A stretch of 64,000 nt of DNA from Lentinus brumalis (Eukaryota; Basidiomycota; Agaricomycetes; Polyporales; Polyporaceae). The DNA lies in NCBI GenBank assembly GCA_001792895.1, contig MARA01000001.1, forward strand, positions 558,001-622,000. The letters run 5' to 3'. Position 1 is the stretch's first letter. Every line of letters starts with the position of its first letter. The notes under the pieces are model-generated. The model made no database searches, was not told where the DNA came from, and saw nothing but the letters and a program-made list of their open reading frames with translations. Shown in pieces: positions 37,125 through 47,988 of the stretch. Made by a program: the position numbers and the translations under genes.

Positions 37125-38961
37125 ATGCCGACCGCAACGACGACGACGACGACGACTTCGGCGTCGGTGATCTCTCTCAAGGCCCCAGCGACCTCCTCCT
37201 CGTCGGCCGCAGCCACTCTCCGCTCTCTGTATCCCCGCGCCGCTCGCGCATTCCTCCAACGCGATGTCTCCCTCACCCACTCCTTGTTGTCTTCTGCGTT
37301 CTCGCTCATACACCCGCCTGCTTCCTCCTCCGATGCGCTCGCGTCACAACGTCGCAAATGGGACATCCTCAGAATCACATTCGAGACCACCCTCTACGCG
37401 TCTCCGCCGAATCAAGACCCGGACACCCTCCCGCCCTCGCTGCGCGCAAACCTCATGCTCACCCCGGAACCTCTCCTGACGACTCTGCACAGTCGGTCGT
37501 TGCACCTGTTTACGCCAAGCGATCCTCAACAAAAGGCCACGTCTGCATTCCTGCCCGGACAGATCCTGGTCACCCTCGTGCTGGCCAGTCTCAAGCTCGA
37601 CTGCCCTGAGGTCGGACGAGGGATGATTGAAGACTGGCTCGCCAAGCACGGGCAGGAGACAGATGCGAGCGACCCGAGTGCATACGCGAAGGTGCTCGAG
37701 CTGTACTGCTTGCATGTGCTTCCTCGTCTGCAGGACTGGGAGTACGCGGAGGACTTCCTGACGTACGAGAGGGAACTGTCACCGGACGCAAGACAGGTAC
37801 GTGCTCCTTTTCTTTGAAGTGTGAACATATTCCCCCGTTATGTTCGGCTGAGCCAATATGTCTGTGCGGCCGAGGGGTGGACTTCTGCGTCCCGTGGATA
37901 ACGTATGCAGAGCACCTGTGTCACTGTCGCGCTGGTCAGGACACAAGAGCGAGTATCCACTGAACCAGGTTCCATAACTATCCCCAAAATCTCGCGCTCC
38001 GGGCGAAAGCCCATGTGCGATGCTAGCCATGACAAAGGTGCTTTCCTCGGCTGCTGGACCTGTCACACCATCCGACTTGCTCAGCGGGCGATGCGGCGGG
38101 CCCAAGATTCTCGTTTTCTTACTTCTTGTGATAGTTTTCGAACGTCTATCGACTTACGGGCCATTCTAGCACTTCGTCGCGTCCCTGCGGCAGCTACGTT
38201 CTGAAGCCACCGCCGCGTCTCGTGTCCAGGCGGCCCTTTCCGATCCTCCCATTGCCTCATCACCATCCCGCTCTCCTTCTCCATCCACATCCGACTCTTC
38301 CGCTTCCTCTTCGTCGACACATACCGCCACGCCACACAGACCGCAAGGCAACGGGCGCATACACACCCTGACTCCACTTACCCCATCCACTCCCTCCCAA
38401 TCTCCCACTCCCAAGCCGCGCGAGCCGCACCCCCACTCGGCGTCGTCCTCCAGCATCGCCAGCACCGCAACTTCACGCACAGTCACCCCGCAGTCCGAGC
38501 GTGCGCGCACAAAGCGGCGCGCGACTGGCAACGGGCACGCAAACGGATACGCCACGCCACGAGCACAGGACAATTCGCGCTCACGCTCCTCTACGCCCGC
38601 GGCGGGCCCGTCGAACTCCATCATCCGCCGGTCCTCCTTCGGGGCGCCGGCAACAGAGAGCAGCACACGTCCGCCCTCGACGTTTGCGCTCGTCCGTGCG
38701 TCGCTGCGTGCGCTGCTGCTGAACACGTCGCGGTCGCGCGTGCTGCTGTACGCGGTGCTCTTCGTCGTCGTGCCCGTCGTGTCGTTCGTGTTCCGGCTGC
38801 ACCGCAGGGCGAAAGGAGCGCCGGGCGCGGTGGCTGCGGTGCGGAGGCGGCTGCGCGGGTGCCGCCGGAGGGGCAGGGGAGCGCGGTGGGGAGGCTGTGG
38901 GAGGAGGTTGCGCGCGCGGTGGTGGATACGGTGCGGATGGCGGGGCGGGGGCTCGTTTAGG
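37125..38961 (+). CDS. Tail-anchored membrane protein with helical N-terminus
   Basis: Exon 1 (37125-37796) encodes an Ala/Thr-rich start and a helical domain (LRSLYPRAARAFLQRDVSL, WDILRITFETTLYASPP, ILVTLVLASLKLDCPEVGRG, MIEDWLAKHGQE). A 373-nt intron follows. Exon 2 starts HFVASLRQLRSEATAASR at 38170 and has a long Ser/Thr/Pro-rich linker (to about 38700). It then encodes a single hydrophobic segment, VLLYAVLFVVVPVVSFVF (about 38737-38790), followed by basic residues: a tail-anchor layout. The end is uncertain. The same frame runs to 39033, but another frame gives a more natural helix (GRLWEEVARAVVDTVRMAG) and stop 38959-38961. The architecture recalls peroxisomal PEX15/PEX26-type receptors, but sequence similarity is too weak to name it. 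Confidence 0.68.
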
Positions 38962-39188
38962 TTCGTGGGTGCAGCGTGTGCGTTCGTATCTACTTCGGAC
39001 TTCAGAGTTGTTCATGCATCTTTGGTAATATAGGACCGGGGGGTTATCCCGTAGGCGCTGTGCCTAAGAGTGCGGACAGTCGAGAGCTCTTAACCACAAT
39101 CGGCGGAGTTCAAACTCCGACGAAGCGCGCGTACAGGAGGCAAAGCGTCCAGAAAGTAAGCCCGAAGTCGAGTCGAAGTGCGACCACA

Positions 39189-40887
39189 ATGTCGTCACAA
39201 CCTGCGGCCGCCGACAAAGAGACAGCGCAGGAAGAAGAAGCAATCTTCTACCGCAGTGGGTGGGCCGGCTTTGTCTACCATCAGATCGAGGAGTACCACA
39301 GGGAGCCGCTGCTGCACTATCGCCCGGGGCACCTCCATCCTGTTGTCGTCGGAGACATCGTTCGTCCAGATCCTTCGCAGTGTCCAAATCGCCCCGCGGA
39401 CGCGCCCACCGGCTATCGCATACTGCACAAGCTGGGTCACGGGGGAGAAGCGACAGTATGGCTTGCTCAAGGAGTAGAGGCCTCCTACAGGTGAGTCTCC
39501 GCGTCATACATGCCGAGCGCTGCTGACGTTGTGCTTGTCAGACGACTGGTATCCCTGAAAGTCTACTCTGCACACTGTTCTTCCGCTGCAGAGCGCGAGG
39601 CACGCGCTCTCAGCACGAGCATGGCAACCTCCAACGCACCCTGGGCCAAGCACGTACTGTTCCTGCTCGACAGCTTTATAATACAGGGTCCGAATGGTAT
39701 TCACCATGTTCATATCACCGATGTCGTCCTCCCTATCGTTGACGCCCCGCCGCTCTCCGCCGGTACGAAGAAAGAGCTCCTCAGGGGCGTCGCGTGCGGA
39801 CTTGCTCACCTACATAGGTGTGGCTACATACACGGCGGTACCAGTCCACGGTTGCGGTGCTCAATATGCCCCTACTGACGGCACCCGAGCAGACGTCCAC
39901 ATCGGCAACGTAGGCTGCACCATGCCTCCAAGCTTTGCGTCGGCGCCGCTCTGGGAGGCGATGCGCGCCATGTATCGTTACGAAGTCATGATGGTCCTGC
40001 CGGTGGACCCCACGCAAAGCAGTGCCACTCTGCCGGCCTACCTCCTGTCTCCATGTGCACTGTCGAATTGCTATCGAGACCACGTCGACAAGAACCCAGG
40101 TTGGTGTCCGGAGGCTCGGATATTCGACCTCGGGAACGGTGCGTTCATCGTCACGTATGTTTCCGCGTTCTTCTGACATATCTATTCGTATAGCTCGACA
40201 GATCGCAGATGCAGACAACGTTGTGGAGGACGTGCGTTGGGCGTGTCCACCTCCTGAGGCTGCTTTTGCGCACTATGCATCGGGCGGACGAGAAATCCTG
40301 CCCACCACCGCGACGGACGTCTGGTGCCTCGGTGCTATGGTACGTCTCCATCACCACCACTCTGAAGTATCGCATTCACCTTCGCGGATGCAGATGACGA
40401 TCATTCTGTCTGGTATGCCCATCTCTCAGAGAACTGGGAAGTTCCGTATGCTCGATTATGCGTTGTTGGACGGCGTCCTTCCTCCGTCTTGGCGTCAGTT
40501 CTGGGAGGCGGATCCTAAACTCGGCCCAATCACGGGTACAGGACCTTTTCCACTGACCATATCACTTTCGCTGATGCCCTTCCCGCCATAGTCACGCCCA
40601 CAAAATCGGCCGAAGAATGGCGCAAACTACGGCAGGGGTTCAAGCAGCAGAACCCCGACTTCGATAGCGCTGACATGGATCGGCTCGTTGTGTTGCTGCG
40701 TCGCATGCTCGCATTGGACAGTGCTGCGCGCCCTTCGATGGAGGAGGTGCTTGCTGATCCATGGTTTGCTGATGTTCGGTCAGCGGCAGCGGGTTCCGAC
40801 CCGGGCGCCGACGCTGACTCTGCAACCCCTCCCGGTCTTGACGATCGGCGGGCAGACCATGCGCACTTGAAAGACCATGCCACTTAG
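39189..40887 (+). CDS. SRPK-like protein kinase (copy 1 of 2)
   Basis: A divergent kinase of the SR-protein-kinase-like type abundant in mushroom genomes. ATG 39189 gives MSSQPAAADKETAQEEEA. The N-terminal HYRPGHLHPVVVGDIV leads into GYRILHKLGHGGEATVWLAQ (glycine loop) and LVSLKVYSA (catalytic Lys). Further landmarks: LLRGVACGLAHLHRCGYIHG-DVHIGNV (HGD in place of HRD; intron inside Asp), ARIFDLGNGAFIV (DLG in place of DFG), VRWACPPPEAAFAH, TTATDVWCLGAM, and LRRMLALDSAARPSMEEVLA near the end. Stop TAG 40885-40887. The catalytic Asp and the metal-binding Asp are kept, so activity is plausible. It ends 116 bp from the convergent NAD(P)-binding gene. Confidence 0.85.
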
Positions 40888-41003
40888 CAGACTATGTTGT
40901 CGACGAAGCTGATACGTGACGAATCTACAATCAAGTTGTACCGAAGTTGGCAACGGGTAGGCAGTTCAATCCAGTCTCACATATCCTAGGCCACTTCCTT
41001 CCA

Positions 41004-42312
41004 TCATGCTTCCGTCTTCAGCCCCTGCTTCTCCACGACTGCGTCGACTATTTCCCGCGCAGTCTTGAGCACCTCGTCCGAGGTATGCGTCGGCGCCCAC
41101 CCCAGGTCCCTCCGCGCGCGGTCTGCACGACACCGCACGTTCGCGAAGAACATCTTGACGGCCTCCAAGGCGCCGTACTTTCCAAAGTACTTGTCGCACT
41201 CCTCCGGACTGAGGATGTTGGGCTCGGCCTCGGTGGCGACGCCCACGGCGACGAGGGCCTCGCCGACGGCCTTGCACATGTCGTAGAGCGTGCACTCGCC
41301 GTTTTCGCTGAAGTAGTAGCCCTCGCGGCCGTGCCCAAGCCTCGAGGGGTCCTCCAAGATCTTCGAGAAGAGGCGGTAGTACACGTCAGCATCTACGATG
41401 CGGATCAGCTTCTCTTCACTCTCCTTGCCGGTGCACGGACGAAGACACGTACTGTCATGGACATGCACGGATGCCCACACGTTCTTTCCACCCCCAGGAC
41501 GCCCGCCCGTCCGCGCCTCGCGAACACGTCCGCAAGCCACGGCAGCATAATCGTCGTTTTCTTCGCAATGCCGGCGTCGTACAGGGGGCCGCTCGGGGTG
41601 CCGTACACGTACCCCGGCTTGATGATGTACGTACGGGCATAGCCGTCCTCGTCTGCCTTCACGAGAAGCAGGTCGGCGGCGTGGGCGGGAGCGGTTGGAG
41701 GCAGTGCATCCAGAGCGGCGACGTCGAGGTCAGAGTAAATGTGAGAGGCGAGGTAAGCCCCTCGGGCGTCATCGGCGACGACCCCGGCGCCGGACTGGAA
41801 TCGCATTGGATTAGTCTTGCCGGTCAAGAAGGAGAGCTTTTGGGAAACATACAGTATGGATGAGGTGCGGGACATCCCCGGTCTCCTCGTGGTGGCGTTT
41901 CAGGCCTGCAAGGATGGCCTTCAGGGCGGCTTCGTCTGTCGCGTCCGCCTGCGCGATGTCCTCACTGAGTTAGCTCGATTGCCACACGGAAGATCAAAGT
42001 GTGCTCACGGTATGCACGACAATGTGCGCATTCTCCGCGAGCTCCGTGAGCTTGTCGAAGTCTTGAAGCGATCCCACGACGGACTTCACTCCGATCTTGC
42101 TCTCGAGAAGCTGCGCCTTTGCTGGGTCTCGGACAAGGGCCGTGATAGCAAACGTGCTTGCTTTTGGGTGTTGAAGTATAAGTTGTAAGACGGCACCTCC
42201 GATATAGCCTGAGTCACATACATCAGTACCATCACAAACCGAACCATGGAGGCACGCAGTATGCTTTACCTGTAGCGCCGGTGTAGAGAATCTGGAGTTT
42301 GTCGGACGACAT
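41004..42312 (-). CDS. NmrA/SDR-like NAD(P)-binding protein (copy 2 of 4), one-base frameshift
   Basis: A close duplicate of the gene at 29.3 kb, on the opposite strand. ATG 42310-42312 gives MSSDKLQILYTGATG-YIGG, then LTELAENAHIVVHT, SDLDVAALDALPPTAPAHAA and ARTYIIKPGYVYGTPSGP. After RRGRAGVLG the frame is lost. The other three copies continue without an intron into their GGGKN or equivalent block, but here a run of five C on the plus strand (41491-41495) is one base short, so the continuation GGKNVWASVHVHD is in another frame. The rest is otherwise well kept: DVYYRLFSKILEDPS, GHGREGYYFSENGECTLYDM and RARRDLGWAPTH, with stop TGA 41004-41006. It is either a young pseudogene or an intact gene with a homopolymer error. 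Confidence 0.83.
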
Positions 42313-42530
42313 GCTGGCTCGTGTGGCAGATATCACCACTGGCAGGAACTCGGTTGACAGCCGAGTTCTAATATCTTATATTGATACCTTTCGACGATTT
42401 CCGATCGCCAAGTTCGCAGTGCGGCTAAGTGATGCCCGTCACATCGGACATAACCGCGCTCGGCCTTTCTTGATGCAACTTGCAAGGCGCAGCAAGGAGC
42501 CAAATTCTTGAACAATTACCTTGTGTACAA
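42313..42530. other. Upstream region of the NAD(P)-binding gene, left flank of SINE
   Basis: A TATAAG-like element on the minus strand (CTTATA on plus, 42375-42380) sits about 63 bp upstream of the minus-strand start. The SINE target-site duplication begins at 42531. Confidence 0.45.
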
Positions 42531-42972
42531 GGTCACCCCAACCGGGCGGCGGTGGAGTAGCGGTACCACCGACCTGTCGATAAAAACCCTCAGACCAGTG
42601 TGCAGAACTGAGGGTTCGATCCCGTCCCAGGACTTAGCCGTCCTAATTACCGCTAGGGGGTTTTAGTGGGTATTTCCGGTCGGATCACGCCGGATGAGTC
42701 CCACACTACTTCCAGAGCACGGCTGCACCCGAGGCTCTGGAAGTGTGCGTAAACGCATTTCCTCCTTGGGTGGTGTTCGAATATTACGAGGTTTAAACCC
42801 CTCGCATGACTTCACCAGTAATCCTGTATATCTATATGAGATTACAGTCCAGCGTGCCTGATTCCCGCTCGGGGTCCGAGTGCTTGATGTGCCTACGGGA
42901 CGATAGCGACTAAAGGCGTATACATGCGCTCCTCCAAAAAAAAAAAAAAAAAAAAAAAAGGTCACCCCAACC
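42531..42972 (+). mobile_element. SINE with tRNA-like head, A tail and target-site duplication
   Basis: The element body is 42544-42959 (416 bp). It is flanked by the direct repeat GGTCACCCCAACC (42531-42543 and 42960-42972), a 13-bp target-site duplication. The head carries an RNA polymerase III box A-like TGGAGTAGCGG (42553-42563) and a perfect box B GGTTCGATCCC (42613-42623). The body has no coding capacity and ends in an uninterrupted run of 24 A (42936-42959). This is the full set of SINE hallmarks: tRNA-derived promoter, poly(A) tail and duplication. The exact duplication and clean A run suggest recent insertion. A second region around 42775-42805 (GTTCGAATATTA, GGTTTAAACCCC) resembles a further degenerate box B. 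Confidence 0.88.
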
Positions 42973-45190
42973 CCGAATATTGAAGCCCGTATCGAACCAC
43001 CCGAGTCCACCCGTCCACTGTTCCCGCTTCCCTCCGCCTTTGTCAGCAGGTCCGAGGTCGGGGTATGCTTACTCGGGATCGGACATATTAGCACTCGAAA
43101 GGCGCCGGTCTGGCGGCGCTACCCTTGCTCGTGCGCGTGAACGGTTCATCGGAATGCATATTACAGTGACGATCGGCTCAGAGTCATAGCATAACAGAGG
43201 GGACTTTGTACATGGCATAATCACGGGGTCGCGAAAATGCGGTTACTTAGCGTACATGAGACTGACGAGTGTGTGGCCGGGTGTAGAGTTCGGAGCACCT
43301 GCGGGGTCATCAGTGTGTGGAGGGCTCTGTGGCAAGTTCAAGATCTACTCAGCATATTTGACTGCTAGCGGACCTCTTCCTCTTTTCCGACGACAACGTC
43401 ACAAATGCGCTTCTTGGACGGGGGCGACGGCGGTGACAGCGGAGAGCTGATAACGCGGAAGAGCTGGGTTGGAGACAAACGACTACAGACTTGAGGAGGT
43501 CGGCGAAGGCCGGTTGGGCCTTGAATGATTTGCTGAAGCTGAAGTCTGTCGGATGGCGAGAGGATTATGGATGTACATTGTTAGTCACTGATCATCCAGG
43601 TAAGCATGGTATGTACTATTATATTGGTATGATGACGAACACCGCTCGGAGTCGTATAGTCGTACATACCTCTGTTTGTTACAGCGAAAATCGCTGGGGT
43701 TATCATTGGGCATAGTACGCGTCACGGAAAGTTGGTATGACTGCAGTATCGCTGAGTAATGGAGAAGGGCTGCTGAACTGTCTCTTCAGGGGAGGACCTG
43801 AGTATACTTACAACCAAGTCGCGCTGTGACAGATGGCTACAGCACCTGCAAATCGGCGAGTATCGAGCTGTGAAGGACCGGCTCGGTAGGAAATGATGCG
43901 GCAACGTAAGCGGTACTAGATACTTCTGGTTTGCAGGCGACAGTCACCGTGGTCCGTGGAGGGGTGCCCGCGTCACGGTCCGGAAGCTAGAGCCTTGGTG
44001 GAGACTGACAAACGCTCTCATCTGCGCAATCTGCTAACCGAGTAACACATCGAGCCTCGACAACAGGGCGCGGGATGTGAAGCAGGACTGGTAAGTATGT
44101 GCTAGAAAGTACGGTTGAACCTCGATGCTGGTAGTACTTAGACGGAGAGAGCTGATAATGCTTAGTCAAGCGACATGACTAAAAGTATGACGTAGCACAA
44201 GAAAACCGTCGACAGTTATGGTGGGTGCAAGCCTTGCTCTCACGAGCAAGGGATATCGTCGTGGGCAGGTTTGCCCGGAGGGCCGTACGTATCTATGTAC
44301 TGGAAGTACGTATGTATGTGACAATGTGTGCGAGCATGTCCGAGTAACTCAGAGCATCCCTCGCAGTCTGGGTGAGGGAGAAGAGGAAAGACTTGCACTG
44401 ATAAACTTGAACCAGTGGTGTACCCTGAATGCTGACACCCTGGAGTTCGCAGTCGGATTGGCCGACCTGCGTGTGATTGCCTGTGCTCGCGTCTCTCGCA
44501 TCCTTTCTGAAGCCGTCCACATTCCGACGCAAGACCCCCGACTACTTACCTCGCAGTCTTTCAAGAGTACTAGTCGCCTCGAGATCGAGTAGATGTGCTG
44601 TAGCCGCGAGCCCCGCGTGCACGTTGCTCCCGCTTTCTGGGAGTTGTAATCGCATATTCACAATGAATATAATCTGCCAACGCGTTGTTAATTATAGCGA
44701 ATGCCAACTTTTGCCCACACAGATTTACACTCCAAGCTGGTCGATGCTGGTGTAAAGATCTTCATTGAGTCACTTCGCCAGTACACAAGGTTAGAGCCGC
44801 GCCGCGAGGCACTTCCCTAGTACTCCTGTATCTGCTTATTTCTCAGTCTAATCATAAGTATACTCGGTCACCGCGTTCATCAAAACGGTTCTGATGAACG
44901 CGGGCGTGAACACACTGCTTGTCTCCCCTAGGCAGACGATTGACGGGTCTATTAAGTGGAGACAGGACGACCGGACAACAACACACTGCAGACCCTGACA
45001 GATTCGGTATCATATTGTGGTGTGACATATATGGGCAACACCGTACGTAGCAGGTATACTCGGAGGGGATTGCATGATAAGTTTCATGATGGCTGACTGC
45101 GAAAGTGCAGCAAGCAGCAAGCGGTATGGAAGACGAAGACCATGGAAGTATAGTACAAGAGCAAATCAACGAGTAGGATTGGATAGTAAA
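42973..45190. other. Gene-poor intergenic DNA
   Basis: No recognisable gene. Open frames are short and scattered on both strands without family motifs. Base composition is closer to even than in the flanking genes. Confidence 0.5.
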
Positions 45191-45299
45191 GCTCTGCTAT
45201 CTCAATGATTTACCGTGTGAGCACAGCGCCGTCCGGACGTGCCAAATCTCCCTCCCCGAGAGTCCTCGCCTCGCTCCATCAGCAAAACCGCACATGAAC

Positions 45300-45425
45300 T
45301 TAGGGATCTTACCGAGCATCCGTAAGATGGGTAAGATGATATAAGACGTAAGTTCGATGGTCTTATTTAAGTTATGTAGCGATCCCCTCGTAAGATGAAC
45401 TGATCTTACAGGTGATCTTACCGGC
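45300..45425. repeat. Cluster of GTAAGAT/ATCTTAC motifs, mixed orientation
   Basis: About nine copies of GTAAG(A/T) or its complement occur within 125 bp (for example 45306, 45321, 45331, 45348, 45389, 45402 and 45415), in both orientations, many spaced by about 10 bp. A similar cluster lies 1.1 kb downstream. Confidence 0.55.
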
Positions 45426-45841
45426 ATCCTATACGCAACTTATTCAAGTCCATACGGGTCGTACCAGGCTCTCAACACCCAGTCATTCACGCAAAAGTGT
45501 AAGGCAAAAGACATTCAATTCAAATACCACAGCCTACAGCACTGGAAATAGATACACTACAGTCGCTACCGTATACCAGACACATAGTAAGTAGTCGAGT
45601 AAGCAAACAGTAGGTGTCCTGCACGTCGATGCCACCAACCTCATGCCCAACAACTCCTCCTGTCTCGACCTACTCCGCAATCCACCTCTGTCGCTACCCT
45701 CGGACTTGACTGGACAGTCACAGCTTGAGGAGTACACCTGATTGAGCGAGGAGAGGATGAGCGACGGACAAGACTGAGTAGACCAATCAAGGCACAGTAG
45801 ACCGGGCAAGACACCATAGATCAGGCACGAGCTCAGAGGAT

Positions 45842-45913
45842 GTAGACCGGGCAGGAGACGCAGACCGGGCAGGAGACGCAGGCCGAGCAGGAGACGCAGA
45901 AGGGGCAGGAGAC
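45842..45913. repeat. Four tandem 18-bp units
   Basis: Units start at 45842, 45860, 45878 and 45896 and follow the pattern GCAGACCGGGCAGGAGAC with few changes. Partial, more degenerate units flank them (about 45799 and 45935-45995). Confidence 0.85.
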
Positions 45914-46429
45914 GATTGACGGGGCACTGTAAGACTCAGACCGGATGTAAGAGCGTAGACTGGGTACGCGATGCAGACCAGGTACGACGAAGTGGACCGC
46001 GCGAGGGGAGGTATGAAACCGTCAGACCAGAAGAGAAAGATGAATCTGGGCACTCACCTTGTCAACAACACATCCGATGTCCTATGATCCTTCCAAACAC
46101 TCCATGGCTGCGATAGTTGTGGCTCCGTGCGGACAGGCCTAGATAGATCGTAGGAGAGAGAAGCAGAGAGGAGCTGGAGGAGACACGAAGTCAGCACAGA
46201 GTCGAAGTCGAACATTCGGGCGCTACAGGACGCGTGGCTAGTTCAGGGCAGGTTTGCTCAGTACTTGGCACCTCTGCGTCCGCAGTGGTGCCCCCGATAC
46301 TTATCCTTGCTGCCAAGCCCTGGTCTTTCGAATTTTACGTCTCCTGGGCAATCAGGAGTCGTTTGAAGTGCCACAGAACAGTATTGCAACATGGTTTACC
46401 AAACCACTTCGTCGATCTGGGCGCCTGTG

Positions 46430-46530
46430 GCCGTAAGATCTGTAAGCTCTATAAGTTGATTATAAGTTCTGCCCTCGTAAGTTGCAAGTTCACCCATAAG
46501 ATCTAAGTTGCTGTAAGGACTGTAAGTTAA
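46430..46530. repeat. Cluster of TAAG motifs at about 10-bp spacing
   Basis: GTAAGAT, GTAAGCT, ATAAGTT, GTAAGTT and related heptamers begin near 46432, 46441, 46450, 46461, 46476, 46495, 46503, 46512 and 46521, all in one orientation. Possible subterminal repeats of a non-autonomous DNA element bounded by this cluster and the one at 45300. Confidence 0.55.
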
Positions 46531-47640
46531 AGTGCGATTTTGCTGATGTCGTACGGGCATCTTTGAGACCCTGGATGCGGTTGTCGTATATCAAGGTTGA
46601 TTTGAACCTGTCGTAAACCCAGTAAGTAGCAAATTGGTCGGTAGCTTGGTCGTCGGAGTCGCTTAGGACGGCGCCGCGTTGGCAGAGTAAGTACTACGTA
46701 CTCAGTGCCACTATGACATCGAAGAGACTCACAATTTGGGAATCACGTGGAGATAAATCCCCCACGCAGACTCTGCAGGCTCTGCGAGGCCTGCCGCGTT
46801 GCAAACCCACCCACTCAAGTGATTTGGGTGTGAGACTTCTAGGAACCTAGTCGACTGCGATTGATGTACGGTAGCAGATACACCCCTGCGCAGATCTCAG
46901 CATTGACTACGGTGGTGATGGTGCGAGGTCATGATGCATGATGCGAGACTTACGCCACAAGGAAACCGGTCGCCGGTGGGTCTAAATCAGGCATGTCCTC
47001 TATGCCGATGTCGCGATGAGGTCTGCGCTCCCTAGCCTCAGAGGCCTTGTAGCGACCGCGCAGATGCCTTAATGGCGACAAGGTGTGATCGTCCTATGAG
47101 TGTCATTCTTTAGAAAGAGTTCGAACTTCGAAGGGGACCACGCGCGAGTCGCGACCGTCGACTCGAGTGACTGCCGCGGGCATCGGACGTAGAATCGACC
47201 CCATGCGATGTTCTGCAAAAAAACCAAACACACCTTAACCCCTTGATTAAATTTGTTCAAAAAATCTGCGAGGATGGTCACGTCCCGGATGACGGTCTCG
47301 CTCCGGGGCGGGGGACAGAGGTAAAAGATGTCATACTGCGGGGGCAGTGACACATCTGCGCTCGGGTGCCGCGGAGCAATGATATGGCGTCCGGGAGGCC
47401 GAGTCGCTTGTTGCTCCTGGTCCATGAAGACACTCGTCGCGAGGAGATGGAGTACGTGGGTGGCAGGGGTAGTAAGGTAGTTCGCGGCCAGCATGGATAT
47501 ATGACCCGCAGTCCCTCAATCCTCTATACCACCGCCCTGAACATGACCGGTGACCTTCTGCTGTCATAGTTTGGTATCGGCGTTGCTCAGTCCACTGGAC
47601 ACTATGTATAGACACGCAAAATGTCGTACCGCCGTTACCA
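46531..47640. other. Gene-poor intergenic DNA
   Basis: No recognisable gene or structured repeat apart from a short palindrome near 46687-46704 (GTACTACGTAC core). Confidence 0.45.
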
Positions 47641-47647
47641 AGTACAG

Positions 47648-47785
47648 CAAGTGTACCGTATGGATCTGCCACTTGAGTACGTGCCTCATCCCGGAGACGC
47701 ACGTTCGCGTGTGTTACACCAAGTGTACAACACAGACTTGCCACTTCAGTACGCTGGGGTGACGCACGTTCGTGTGGTTGCTCCT
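47648..47785. repeat. Direct repeat, two units 72 bp apart
   Basis: CAAGTGTAC at 47648 and 47720 each lead into similar sequence (CTGCCACTTGAGTACG versus TTGCCACTTCAGTACG, then GACGCACGTTCG). This gives two diverged units of about 60-70 bp directly upstream of the second kinase gene. Confidence 0.7.
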
Positions 47786-47988
47786 TGGGTTGCTCTGAGT
47801 CCCTCTGACGAAGGCAGTGGGGGTGATACCAATGGGTTCAAGCCCCGAAAACCAAATATATACCGTGCGTATTTACTATGGCTTACGTGCTTTCGAGCTC
47901 CGACCACGCGCGAGGTTGTAATATCGTAACTTTCAGAAAGTCGCTCAAGGTCGCTCATCGTGCACTCTTGGCTTCGAACGCGATCGCA

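Noticed and set aside
39055..39125. Possible tRNA gene (GAGTTCAAACTCCG hairpin)
   Set aside because: The stem has a six-base rather than seven-base loop, no acceptor stem pairs around it, and no anticodon arm fits.
44218..44592. 124-codon open frame in the gene-poor island
   Set aside because: No recognisable domain, no promoter signal and another frame open on the opposite strand.
45300..46530. LTR retrotransposon or solo LTR
   Set aside because: No long direct repeats, no TG...CA ends and no gag/pol coding sequence were seen.
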